Of a stretch of 64,000 nucleotides of DNA, positions 35,825 to 47,011 are shown piece by piece (the first letter of the stretch is position 1; each line of letters starts with the position of its first letter). The notes below the pieces were generated by a model. It was not told where the DNA came from and made no database searches. It saw only the letters and a program-made list of their open reading frames with translations. Origin of the DNA: UBA6164 sp964344155 (GTDB lineage Bacteria > Patescibacteriota > Gracilibacteria > BD1-5 > UBA6164); contig CAYFMG010000006.1 in NCBI GenBank assembly GCA_964344155.1, positions 1 through 64,000 on the forward strand, read 5' to 3'. A program made the translations under genes and the position numbers.

Positions 35825-36625
35825 ATGCAAGAAATTATAAAAAATATGTTAGCTTGGCAACCAAGCTATACCTGAATTTTATTAGAAATTTTTATAATAT
35901 TCTTATTATATATAGGATTTAAAAAATTTCCAAAATCGGGGATAATGGTGATGATAGAACTAGCTTTTGAAAAAGCATACGAGTTTTTTGAAGAAATATT
36001 GTGAGTATGAGAAAAAAGATGGATTAAAATATATATAACCTTATTATTCTTTATTATATTAGTTTCAAATCTATTGTGAGTAGTATTAGAATTATTACTC
36101 CCAATATTTGGACATCACATGGAAGAAATAATAAAAATCCCAACTGCAGATATAAACTTCAATGTAGCAATGGCTATAGTGTGAGTTGTAATAGTAATAT
36201 TAGAACAATTTAAAGCATTAGGTTTTTGGAAGGCAATGTATGAGTATGTACCAGTTTTATGAAAAGACTACATACCATATGAAAGATGAAAACTTCCACC
36301 TGCTATAGATTATATGCTATTTGGTTTGATAAAGTTTTTTGATATAGTTATTTCTATGTTTTTATGATTACTTGAAATCGTAGGGCATGCTGCTAAAATA
36401 ATCTCGTTATCTTTCCGTTTGTTTTGAAATATGACTTCAGGTTGAATATTGTTAGCAATGCTTATAGGGGCTGTATCAGGATTATCTATGAATCTTATCT
36501 GAATAGAGTTACCTATAATAGGACCAATAATACTTTACTTACAGGAATTATTAGTAGCACTTATACAAGCACTAGTTTTCCCACTACTTGTAGCTATATT
36601 TATAAAAGTAGCAAAAGTACACTAA
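35825..36625 (+). CDS. atpB: F-type ATP synthase subunit a
   Basis: A 266-residue membrane protein. The essential stator arginine is in ISLSFRLFGNMTSGGILL (Arg198), followed by the paired last helices LLVALIQALVFPLLVAIFI. It forms the two ion half-channels against the c-ring. First gene of a complete atp operon; a terminator separates it from the gene upstream. Confidence 0.95.
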
Positions 36626-36652
36626 TTTACTTATTAATTAATAAAAATAAAA

Positions 36653-37996
36653 ATGAACGATTTATTAAATTATATTTGACCAGGTTTAGCTGTATGATTG
36701 GCTTGAATCTGAGTAGCAATAGGACAATGAATACTTGCTAAAAAAGCAATGGAGGTTATGTGAAAAACTCCACAAATGGCAACTTTCTACTTAACTGTTA
36801 CTATATTAGGTATTGCATTAGTAGAATCAGCTGTTATATATTGATTAGTAATAGCTTTTCAATTATTAGGTGCAGAAGCTCTACCTCTATGGTCTTCTAT
36901 AGGTGCATGATTAGCAATCTGACTAGCTTGATTAGGTGCTTGAATCTGAGAATGACAATTAATAGCATGAGCCTTATGAGCAATGGATAAAAATCCAAAT
37001 ATAAAAGGTAAAATAATGACATTTATGGTACTTTTTGTAGCACTAGTTGAGGTTACTGCAATATATGGTTTAATAATCGCATTTAAAATTATCTGATCAG
37101 AATGATTAGATCCAATGTATGCAATGTGAGCATGATTAGCAATTTGACTTGCTTGAGTATGAGTAGCGATAGGTAGATGATACATGTCAGAAAAAGCATT
37201 AGAAGTAATGGGAAGTAATCCAAAAATGATTTCATTCTTCTTAACAGTTTCAATCCTTTGAGTAGCATTAATTGAATCTGCTGCAATCTACTGATTAATA
37301 GTAGCATTCCAAATATTATCATTTGAATGAGCAGGGTTATGAGCAATAGGTGCATGATTAGCAATCTGATTAACTTGATGGTGAGCATGAATCTGAGAAT
37401 GACAATTGATAGCATGAGCATTAAATGCTATGAATAGAAACCCAGAGATAAAAGGTAAAATAATGACATTTATGGTACTTTTTGTAGCACTAGTTGAAGT
37501 TACGGCAATATATGGTTTGATCGTTGCATTTAAAATTCTTGAAACAGGATGAGATATAAATTCTCAAATAGCAATGTGAGCATGATTAGCAATTTGATTA
37601 GCATGATTATGAGTAGCTGTAGGTAGATGATACATGTCAGAAAAATCACTTGAAGTAATGGGACAAAATCCAAAAATGATTTCATTCTTCTTAACTATAT
37701 CGATTCTTTGAGTAGCATTGATTGAATCAGCTGCAATATATGCACTTATAGTAGCATTCCAAATATTATCATTCCAGTGAGCTGTAGCAGCTGCTTTATG
37801 AGCATGATTAGCAATCTGATTTGCAGGTCTATGAGCATGAGTAGGTGAATGATTACTTATAAAAGGTGCAATGTGAGCTATTAATAAATCACCTGAAACA
37901 AAAGGTAAAGTTATGGCATTTATGGTATTATTTGTAGCACTTATTGAGGTAGTGGCAATCTACTGATTAATAATATCTTTCAAAGTTTTAGGTTAA
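36653..37996 (+). CDS. atpE: F-type ATP synthase subunit c, six-hairpin fusion
   Basis: A 447-residue protein made of six c-subunit hairpins in one chain, about 75 residues each, where bacteria normally have one hairpin of 70-90. Helix-2 carboxylates are complete: Glu58, 133, 208, 282, 358 and 432. The residue at the helix-1 position equal to Gln32 of Na+ c-rings alternates: Gln25, Glu100, Arg175, Glu249, Arg325, Glu399. Odd units have ESAxIY in helix 2 and a MGxxPxM loop; even units have EVTAIY or EVVAIY and a NPxxKGK-type loop. So the order is ABABAB, grown from a two-hairpin ancestor. Two or more copies would close a ring. Ion specificity is unclear: the ES..Y pattern of the odd units resembles Na+ rings, but Arg beside it argues against binding there. 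Confidence 0.95.
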
Positions 37997-38000
37997 TATC

Positions 38001-38038
38001 TACCCCCACCTAACCTCCCCCTGTTAAGGGGAGGAATA
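38001..38038. repeat. G/C hairpin repeat between atpE and atpF
   Basis: CCCCCACCTAACCTCCCCCT then GTTAAGGGGAGG, a shortened family-B/C relative with the hairpin CCTCCCCCTGTTAAGGGGAGG. Confidence 0.7.
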
Positions 38039-38073
38039 ATACAAATAATTTTACATCTTAATTAATATACAAA

Positions 38074-38547
38074 ATGGATGATTTAAACATTAGTGTTATA
38101 ATAGCACAACTTGTAAACTTCTCTATATTGTTCTATATATTCTATCACTTTTTAGGTAAAACTATAGTAAAAACAATAGAAGAAAGAAGAACAAAATTAG
38201 AAAACCTAGATAATTCTGATAGTGTTGTAAGAGAAAAAATTGAAGCAGCAGAAAAAGAAGCTGAAGAAATCTTAGAAGCATCTAGAGCACAAGCTTTAGA
38301 AATACAACAAAAAGCAGAAGAGTTATCTAAAAAAGATACAAAACATAAATTAGAACAAGCTGAAATGAAAGCTAATTGAATTATTGAAGCAGCAAATAGA
38401 GACTTAGAAAAAGAAAGACTAAGTATGTTAGAAACAATGAGAGAAAAGGTTCTTGATTTATCTTTAAAAATAAATTCTAAAGTATTTGATAGTAAAGATT
38501 CTAACAAAGAATTTATTAATAAAGAAGTTAATTCTATAAAATTATAG
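38074..38547 (+). CDS. atpF: F-type ATP synthase subunit b
   Basis: A 157-residue protein with an N-terminal TM helix (ISVIIAQLVNFSILFYIFYHFL) and a long charged alpha-helix rich in Glu, Lys and Ala, as expected for the peripheral stalk dimer. It ends three bases before the next start codon. Confidence 0.93.
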
Positions 38548-38550
38548 TTT

Positions 38551-38898
38551 ATGCAAAATATTGAAAATCTAAATAAATCTGAATTAGAAGAACTTCTAAA
38601 AAATCTAAAAACTTATAAAGATTTAGTTAAAAAAGTTTGAAAAAGATGAAAAAGTATATATGAAAATGCATTTAATTGAGTAAATACATTTTTAGTAGAA
38701 TATTACTGAGATCTTGAAGAATCTTATGTTTTAACAGAAGCTAAACAGATTTATAAAAAAATGTTTGATATAGAAGTAAAAGAAACTGATATCAAACTAG
38801 AAAAAAAACAAAACTTAAAATGAGGTATGAAAGTTTATTTTAATGATAACTTGGTAGATCTAAGTTTCTTAAAATTTTACAACTTATTAAACAAATAA
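38551..38898 (+). CDS. atpH: Short ATP synthase delta-like subunit
   Basis: A 115-residue protein in the delta position between b and alpha. Only the C-terminal end looks like delta: LKGGMKVYFNDNLVDLSFLKF matches the G-G-x-x-V-x-x-x-x-x-x-x-D-x-S strand-turn of delta (OSCP). The usual protein has ~175-180 residues with a six-helix N-terminal domain; here that domain is shortened. Called from gene order plus this motif. Confidence 0.7.
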
Positions 38899-38922
38899 TT
38901 TAATTTTAATTATATTTATATT

Positions 38923-40428
38923 ATGGCTAACGATTTACTTAATAATATTATAAGTGAAGTTGAGAAAAAATTAGACTCAGCAAATATAAATCCGGAAGTA
39001 GAAAATGTATGAGAAGTTTTTTACTTAGCAGATGGTGTAGCAAAAGTTTCAGGTTTAAGAAACGTTGCTTATAACGAATTAGTTGAATTTGACTCATGAG
39101 CAGTATGAGTAGCTTTAAACTTAGAAGATCATTTTGTTTGAGTAATTATCCTTTCAGGATTCAACTCTATTAAAGAATGAGAAAAAGCAAAAGCAACAGC
39201 TAGAACTCTTGAAGTACCTGTAGGACCAGAAATGATTGGTAGAGTAGTTGATGCTTTAGGTAATCCTGTAGATGGTTTAGGTGATATTAAATCAAAAGAA
39301 AATTACCCAATTGAAAGAGTTGCTACATGAGTAATGGATAGAAAATCTGTACATGAACCAATGGAAACTGGTATTAAAGCAGTTGATGCATTAGTACCAA
39401 TTGGTAGAGGACAAAGAGAACTTATTATTGGTGATAGACAAACAGGTAAAACACAAGTTGCTATTGATGCAATATTAAACCAAAAAGGTCAAAATATGAT
39501 TTGTGTTTACGTAGCAGTAGGGCAAAAAGAAGGTAAAGTTGCAAGAGTAGTTGAAGAATTAAGAGCTAGATGAGCTATGGATTATACTATAGTTGTTACA
39601 GCTTCAGCTTCAGATCCAGCTTCAATGCAATATTTAGCTCCATATGCTGGTTGTGCTATGGGTGAATACTTCATGTTTAACAAACAGCATGCTTTAATCA
39701 TATATGATGATTTATCTAAACAAGCAAATGCATATAGAGAAATGTCACTTCTATTAAGAAGACCACCATGAAGAGAAGCGTATCCATGAGATGTATTCTA
39801 TCTTCACTCTAGATTACTTGAAAGAGCATCAAAAGTAAGTGATGCATTATGAGCAGGTTCTTTAACAGCTCTACCTATAATTGAAACTCAAGCAGGTGAT
39901 GTATCAGCTTATATCCCAACAAATGTAATATCTATTACAGATGGTCAAATATTCTTAGAATCTGATTTATTCAACTCTGGTCAAAAACCAGCGATAAGTG
40001 TATGATTATCAGTATCGAGAGTATGAGGTGCTGCACAAGTAAAAGCTATGAAAAAAGTATCAGGTACTTTAAAACTTGATCTAGCTCAATACAGAGAATT
40101 AGCAGCGTTTTCACAATTTGCTTCTGACTTAGATGCTTCTACTAAACTACAATTAGAAAGAGGTAAAAGAATGATGGAGTTATTAAAACAAAATGTATTT
40201 GAACCTGTTAACGTACCAAAACAAGTTTGTATAATGTATGCTGGTTCAAAAGGACACTTAGATAATATTCCAGTAGAAAAAATTAAAAAAGTTGAAAATG
40301 ATTTATACTTAAGTTTAGAAGAAGAAAAAACTATACTTGATTCTATAACTAAAGAAAAACAAATAACAGAAGATACAGAAGCTAAATTAAAAGAAGTTAT
40401 CTTAAAAGTGGTAGACTTAAATAAATAA
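38923..40428 (+). CDS. atpA: F-type ATP synthase subunit alpha
   Basis: A 501-residue protein with the alpha P-loop GDRQTGKT, the arginine-finger region SVSRVGGAAQ, and [20 protein letters not shown]. It forms the non-catalytic nucleotide sites of the F1 head. The start MANDLLNNII is the first ATG after delta. Compared with neighbours, more glycines are GGT than TGA, in line with strong expression. Confidence 0.98.
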
Positions 40429-40434
40429 TAGCAA

Positions 40435-40537
40435 ACCTCTTACCTGAATCCTTACTCCTTCCCAGGAGCAAGGGGCTACAAATAAAACAAAGTTCCTCTT
40501 TCCCCTGTTAAGGGGAGAGAATTCAAGAGAGAGGTAT
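40435..40537. repeat. Palindromic intergenic repeat, family A, copy 6
   Basis: ACCTCTTACCTGAATCC at the left and GAATTCAAGAGAGAGGT at the right, with GGGGCTACA inside. Very close to copy 1 at 3123-3230. It sits inside the atp operon between alpha and gamma, so transcription must pass through it. Confidence 0.88.
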
Positions 40538-40562
40538 TAATTTTTTATACATAATACAAATT

Positions 40563-41462
40563 ATGGCAAATTCAAAAGAGATAAACAGAAGGATTAAATC
40601 TATTAAAAATACTGCAAAAATTACTAAGGCTATGGAGCTTATTTCAACTGTAAAGATGAAAAAATCACAAGACCTAGCCTTAGAAAAAAAAGAGTATATC
40701 ACTTGAATTCTAAAAGTATTAATGAATTTAAATGAAAGCCTTTCAGATACTGCGTATTTTAACAATAAGAAAAATACTTCAAAAACACTTTGAGTTATTA
40801 TAACATCAAATAAATGATTATGTTGAGGTTATAATATAAATGTTATGAAAAAAGTTAATCAATATGTAAAGGAACATAATGAAGAGATGGAATTTGTTAC
40901 TCTTTGAAAAAGAGGTAGCCAATTCATAGCAAGAACAGGTAACAAAATAGTTGCTGATTTCTCTGAAGATTTCTCTGATAATATTGATTACAACTTTGCA
41001 AAATCTTCATCAAGATTAATTATAGATAAATTTACTTCAGGGGAGTATAACAAAGTAGTTGTATTTTATAATTACTATGTAAATACAATTAAACAAATCC
41101 CTGTAGCTAGATGATTTTTTCCATTAACTGATGAAGTCATTGAAAAATATTTTAGTGCAATATTATGATCTGAATATAAGTATTTAGAAGATGATGAGTC
41201 TTTACAATATACAATTGAACCAAGTACTGAAGATCTTATAGAGGAGGTATTACCAATGCTTGTTGATTCTATGTTTTATGATATATTGATAGAATCAAAG
41301 GCAAGTGAACATAGTTCTAGAATGATAGCCATGAAAAATGCTAAAGATAATGCTAACAAATATGCTAGTAAACTTACTCTTCAGTATAATAAGGCTAGAC
41401 AAGCTGCTATTACTAAAGAAGTTTCTGAAATAGTTAGTTGAGTAGAATCTATGAAAGATTAG
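40563..41462 (+). CDS. atpG: F-type ATP synthase subunit gamma
   Basis: A 299-residue protein starting MANSKEINRRIKSIKNTAKITKAMELIS, the invariant N-terminal shaft helix. It has TSNKGLCGGYN in the centre and the conserved SEHSSRMIAMKNAKDNA with the C-terminal helix NKARQAAITKEVSEIVSG. Rotor shaft linking the c-ring to the F1 head. Confidence 0.97.
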
Positions 41463-41502
41463 AAAAAGAAAAGGAAAAAGTTTTATTTTTAAAAATAGCT
41501 TT

Positions 41503-41883
41503 ATGAGAACAAAGATTAGATATGATAGGTTATTCCAAAATATATTATTTTATATATTTTACTTGTTATTAGCTTCGTTTATTTTTTCTTTCATATTTCC
41601 TTTATTCTTAATAATCTTATGACAAGAAATACCAACTTCAACTAGTAGTATATTTGATATTCTTCAAGTATTACTGGCTGTGGTTCTATTGATATTAAGT
41701 TTAAGATATAGAAAATATTTTTACCTACCAATGTATGATGATTTTTTATTAGAACCAGAAGAAGAAGTTGTAATAGAAAAGCCAAAGGAAGAAAAACAAA
41801 TAGTAGAAGATGAACAAATAGTAGAGGAAGAACAAGAAAAAGAATTAAAACTTGATATAAAAATTGGTAGGGAAATAAAATAA
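41503..41883 (+). CDS. Small two-TM protein with acidic tail inside the atp operon
   Basis: A 126-residue protein with two hydrophobic helices (about residues 14-42 and 48-66), then a basic YRKYFYLP and a tail of mostly Glu and Lys. No family recognised. Its place between gamma and beta, on the same strand with short gaps, suggests a role in assembly or stability of the ATP synthase, perhaps like the AtpI/AtpZ helper proteins by position in other operons. That is an inference from context only. Confidence 0.7.
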
Positions 41884-41914
41884 TTTAAAAAAATTTAATT
41901 TTTAATTTTATAAT

Positions 41915-43312
41915 ATGCATACTTGAAAAATTACTAAAATAGTTTGAGTAGTAATCGATGTTGAATTTACAGATGGATATGTACCATCTATTTATGAAGC
42001 ATTAGAAGTTAAGGGTACTGAACATAGAGTAGTACTTGAAACTCAACAACAATTAGGTGATGGTATAGTTAGAACTATTGCCATGAATCCTATTGATGGT
42101 TTAAAAAGAGGTTTAGAAGTTGAAGCAACTGAAAATCCTATAAAAGTACCTGTATGAGAAAAAGTATTAGGTAGAATGTTTAATGTATTAGGTGATCCTA
42201 TTGATGCTAAAGAAAAACCAAAAACTGAGCACAATGATCCTATCCATAGAGAAGCACCAAAATTTTCTGATTTAACAGTAAAAGCAGAACTTTTTGAAAC
42301 GGGTATCAAAGTAGTTGACCTTATTGCTCCTATGCTTAAATGAGGTAAAGTAGGTCTTTTTGGTTGAGCATGAGTAGGTAAAACAGTTATCATGCAAGAA
42401 TTAATCCACAACATAGCTTCTGAGCATGGTGGTTATTCTGTAGTTGCATGAGTAGGTGAAAGAACAAGAGAATGAAATGATTTATACCACGAAATGGAAG
42501 AATCTGGAGTAATTGATAAAACAGCTATGGTATTTGGACAAATGAATGAAGCTCCAGGACCAAGAGCAAGAGTAGCTTTAACAGGTTTAGCTATGGCTGA
42601 ACATTTTAGAGACAGAGAAAAAAGAGATGTATTATTATTCGTTGATAATATATTCAGATTTACTCAAGCTGGTTCAGAAATCTCAGCACTTTTAGGTAGA
42701 ATACCTAGTGCAGTATGATATCAACCAACTCTAGCAACTGATATGGGTGCTCTACAAGAAAGAATTACTTCTACAAAAGATGGTTCTATTACTTCTGTAC
42801 AAGCTGTATATGTTCCTGCTGATGATCTTACAGATCCAGCTCCAGCAACTACATTTGCCCATCTTGATTCTACTATAGTATTATCTAGATCTATTGCAGA
42901 ACTTGGTATCTATCCAGCAGTAGATCCACTTGATTCTACTTCTACAGTATTAGATCCAAACGTTGTTTGAGAAGAACACTACAATGTAGCAAGAGAAGTT
43001 CAAAGAATACTTCAAAAATATAAAGAATTACAAGATATTATTGCTATATTAGGTATGGATGAATTATCTGAAGATGATAAACAAACTGTAGCAAGGGCTA
43101 GAAGAGTACAAAAATTCTTAAGTCAACCTTTCTTTGTTGCTGAACAATTTACATGAACTCCATGAGTATATGCTAAATTATCAGATACAGTTTCTGGTTT
43201 CAAAAAGATTATTGAAGGTGAAGTAGATCACATTCCAGAAGGTTATTTCTTATATAAAGAAACACTTAATGATGTAATTGCTGCTTACGAAAAAGACAAT
43301 AAAGGTGAATAA
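41915..43312 (+). CDS. atpD: F-type ATP synthase subunit beta
   Basis: A 465-residue catalytic subunit. P-loop GGAGVGKT at residues 150-157, with two of its glycines written TGA; catalytic region AGVGERTREGNDLYHEM; Walker B VLLFVDNIFRFTQAGSE; and ALLGRIPSAVGYQP. It makes or hydrolyses ATP at three sites of the F1 head. The P-loop is the best single proof of code 25 in the window. Confidence 0.99.
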
Positions 43313-43334
43313 TAATTAATTATTATAAAAAACT

Positions 43335-43766
43335 ATGAAAATAGAAATATTATCATTTACATGAAATCTGTTTAAATCAGATAGCGTTGAACAAGTTACT
43401 GCTATGACTAGTATTTGAGAAGTAACTATTTTAAAAGATCATACTCCTTTGGTATCAGTTTTGAAACCATCTGTTTTAAGTGTAGTTTATACTAATGGAA
43501 ATGGAGAAAAAAAAGAAGAAGATTTTGCAATCGGTTGAGGAGTTTTAGAAGTTTCAAACTCTAATATAAAAGTATTAATTGATATGCTTATATCTGTTGA
43601 TGATATAGATATAGACAAAGCTGAAAAAGCAAAACAAGATGCTATGGCTATGATGGAAAAATATAAAAATGCCAAAGATAAAGTTGATATGGAAAAATTT
43701 ATTGAGGCTGAAGATATGTTATTAAAATCAGTTGCTCACTTGAAGTTAAGTGATATAAACAAATAA
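43335..43766 (+). CDS. atpC: F-type ATP synthase subunit epsilon
   Basis: A 143-residue protein with the beta-sandwich start MKIEILSFTGNLFKSDSV, the conserved TSIGEVTILKDHTPLVS, GGGVLEVSNSNIKVLID, and C-terminal helices. Last gene of the operon, closed by a strong terminator. Confidence 0.93.
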
Positions 43767-43798
43767 AAAAAAGAAACCGTAACGGTTTCTTTTTTTAT
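43766..43798. terminator. Bidirectional terminator after atpC
   Basis: AAAAAAGAAACCGT and ACGGTTTCTTTTTT, a long perfect stem with a T-run; shared with the convergent minus-strand gene. Confidence 0.9.
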
Positions 43799-43799
43799 T

Positions 43800-46406
43800 T
43801 TAATTTTTGATACATCTTACTGAATAAGCATTTGTTCAAGCAGATGTTTCTCTTTTTACTTTTATAGAGTTATAATAAAATTCTCTGATAGTTGCACTAG
43901 AAGAATCTCAAGTTGATGTCCAGTATACTCAAGTATTTCATACTAAGTCTAGATTACCTCAACTAGTTTTACCAGCTAAAGGAAGTCCTAATGTATAACT
44001 TAAGTTTCAAGTAAGACTTGTATTATTTTTCCATCCTAGATTATTACAAACCCATCATGTATTAATATCATCACATCCAAGTACACTTTCAAGAGTTTTC
44101 CAATCACTATCTGTAGGTACATGCCATCATGTAGGACAAGCTGATGCAGCATTAGCTAAAGTATATTTTTTTCAGAAAATATTATTTGATTGTCATGCAA
44201 CAAAATCTGATTCAGTATCTGTTGTTGATACATTTGAACAAGTTGTTGTACTTCAGTAATAGTTATAACAAGTTTCTCCAGAGTGACTAGTACCATTTCA
44301 TAAAGTAGAGTTACATCATGCCCATACTTGATCTCAAATTAATACATCTGGTTTCATACAATTATTATCAGCTTTTTTCCATTCTTTAGATGTAGATTCA
44401 TAGTTTTGATATATAGCATCACCATTTAATTCATTTGAAAGAATTTTAAGATTTGTATCAATACTATTTTCATATAGTATTTCTTCATAAGTATTTTGTA
44501 AAGATAATGATGTACCTCTATAGTTTTCTATTATATTATTTAAAATAATTCTTAATTCTTTTTCATCAAAGAAATTTCTTGCAGTTCTTTGATAAACTAT
44601 AACATTTTGAGGATCATAATCAACAAGTCAATCATATGATACAGCTCAAGTATAACTATAAGGAGTGTTACTAAAACTATCATATACGAAATTATTACTA
44701 TTTATTATATCTGATAATCCAGAAACATTATCTGTATTAGTTGTTGTTATACTTGGTATAGAATATACATAATCAAGACCTCAAGTAGATACTTTTAATA
44801 CTACTCAGTCATAATTTCATCTCATAGCACTGATCCATTCTTTTCTTACCACACTTCATGTGTAAACAATAACAGGAACTTCTCAAACTATATTATAACT
44901 AAATAATGCTATATCATTAGTACAGTTACCAGCTTGGTCACATACTTTTGATACTTTAAAACTATATTCTCTAAATCAATTATCTACTTCAGATATATCT
45001 CTAGTAACTGTTAGAGTATCATTTCAGCTAGATAAGAAATCTCATTTAGTTGTTAACTCAAAAGGAGAAGCATCAGTATTTTTATTTTCAAAATATCATT
45101 CAATAGAAACAATAGGTGAACCTAAGTTATTACTTACATTTATAGAAAAATCTTCATTATTTGTTGAATCAATATCAGCTCATGCTTTATTTACTCAATT
45201 TCAAGTTATATCAATTAAAGCTGGAGCAGTTTTATCAATATTAGCAATTGAATAAGCTACAATTTTAGTATTACCAACTTTATCTTTTAAAGTTATATCC
45301 CCAGAAGTATTAGCAGGAAATGTTTTTGAATAAGTATTTCCAGAAATAGTCCAACCTGGAATATCATACATATCACAACCAGCAAGATTATCACTACAAG
45401 GTATAGATACTGTAATATCTGTATTTGTCCAATTTGTATTTGAATAAGCTACAGCACTACAATTAGGAGGAGTTGTATCAATATTAGCAATTGAATAAGG
45501 CACTGATACAGCATTTCAAGCAGCATCTTTTACAGTGATAGAACCAGTTGCATTAGCTGTAAATGTTTTTGTATAAGTATTTAATATAGCAGACCATCCT
45601 GATATATTAGACATATTACATCCTGATTTAGCATCATTACAACTAACTGTTGCAGTTACAGTTCAAGAAGTATGAGCTGTTTCAGAATAACTAATACTAG
45701 TTGTAGGCATTGTCGTATCAATATTAGTAATTGAATAAGCTACTGAATTAGTATTACCAGCTGTATCTTTTATAGTAATAGAACCTGAAGTATCTGATGT
45801 GAAAGTTTTAGAATAATTATTTCAAGAGACTGTCCAACCAGAAATAGCATACATATCACAGCTTGAATCAGTATCACTACACGCTATAGTTACAGTTACA
45901 GGTTGATTTGTAGCAGAACTATCGGAATAACTTACAAATCATACAGGTGCAGTTTTATCTATTTTATCAACATTATAACTTACAGCACTAGTATTACCAA
46001 CTTTATCTCTTATAGTAATAGAACCTGAAGTATTTGATGTAAATGTTCTAGAGTATGTACTACCAGAAATAGACCATCCAGAGATACTATACATATCACA
46101 TGAAGAACCTCCATCAGAACAAGTAATTGATACTGTTACAGATCAATTATTCCATGTAGAAGGAGAGTATGATACAGTAGAGCTAGGTCCTGTTGTATCA
46201 TTTGCTAAACAATAAAAAGTACCAGAAGTACCAGCAGAAGTGCTTGTAACTACTGAAGTTGAGCTAGTAGATGCTACTTCTCAAGATCAACAGTTATTAG
46301 TCCCTGAATTAGAACTATATGTTTTTGTTGATACTAGATAGTATCAAGCATTTGTTACAGTATAACTACAAAGAAATAATGTAATAAAAAGTAATAGTTT
46401 TTTCAT
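43800..46406 (-). CDS. Exported surface protein with four Ig-like repeats and a FISUMP domain
   Basis: An 868-residue protein with a signal peptide (MKKLLLFITLFLCSYTVTNA). After a short Cys region come four ~80-residue repeats (nt about 45230-46215) of the type TVTIACSD..SSCDMY.ISGW...YSKTFT..TSGSITIKD..GNT..VAYSI.NID, each with a conserved Cys pair. A spacer module follows (MRGNYDGVVLKV ... YSIPSI ... FSNTPYSY) that resembles the spacer of the two pilin-anchored proteins. The C-terminus is a Fibrobacter succinogenes major paralogous (FISUMP) domain: ACPTGWHVPTDSDWKTLE, then YWTSTG and NAYSVRCIKN. Probably secreted or fibre-associated; ligand unknown. Confidence 0.85.
45230..46215 (-). repeat. 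Four tandem ~240-bp protein-coding repeats
   Basis: Each unit encodes one Ig-like module ending VAYSIANID-like, with the joint sequence ATTAGCAATTGAATAAG repeated on the plus strand near 45238 and 45484. Copy number could vary by recombination. Confidence 0.75.
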
Positions 46407-46412
46407 AAAAAA

Positions 46413-46447
46413 ATAAGGTTTAATTACTAAATATATAATAATTAAAC
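46413..46447 (-). terminator. Terminator of the minus-strand pilin gene
   Basis: GGTTTAATTA and TAATTAAACC form the stem; on the minus strand TTATTTTTTT follows. It would partly insulate the pilin from the FISUMP gene. Confidence 0.7.
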
Positions 46448-46483
46448 CATACTTTTAAAAAAATATCAAATTCTTGAACTATT

Positions 46484-46879
46484 TTAATTCTCTTTTAGAT
46501 ATCATAACTCAAATTTTTTGTTATTATAACTTACAGAGTAAGAATATTTCTTGTACAAAATAGGATCATCTGGTAATTCATGAAGGGTGTTTAGGTTTTG
46601 AATTACATTTGGTCATATTTCTCATTGTTTCCACAGTAAAACTCAGTTAGAAGTATCATATATTTCCTTGTAATTATCAGGGTCAGGATATCTTCAAGTA
46701 TCTAGAAAATGAAGTTCTAAAGCTGTTTCTATTATAGCTACATCAGTTACTCTTACAGAGTTTCTTGTTTCTTTGTTATAATCATAAACCATTATGTATG
46801 CTACAAATCATAAAATAGCCAATATAGTCATAGTGATAATTAACTCTACCAGAGTAAAAGCGTTTAATTTTTTAATCAT
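46484..46879 (-). CDS. Type IV pilin / pseudopilin-like protein
   Basis: A 131-residue protein with leader MIKKLNA, then FTLVELIITMTILAIL, so prepilin cleavage is expected before Phe8 (Ala at -1). The Glu5 of the mature pilin is present. After the helix: SVRVTDVAIIETALELHFL and RYPDPDNY, as in the larger pilin-anchored proteins but without their long C-terminal modules. It is a likely fibre subunit. It is divergent from the radical-SAM locus across 132 bases of AT-rich DNA that must hold both promoters. Confidence 0.9.
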
Positions 46880-47011
46880 AGTATTTTGAATTATGTATTA
46901 AGATTATACTATTATATATATTTTTTATTTTTTACAAAAAAAAAATTGTATTTTTTTATTTTTTCTTATTATGTAAATATAATTATTTTATTTAATTGAA
47001 AACATAGTATT

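Noticed and set aside
36859..37421. Open frames on the minus strand of atpE
   Set aside because: They follow from the repeated, Gly- and Leu-rich c-subunit code and have no independent start context or family features.
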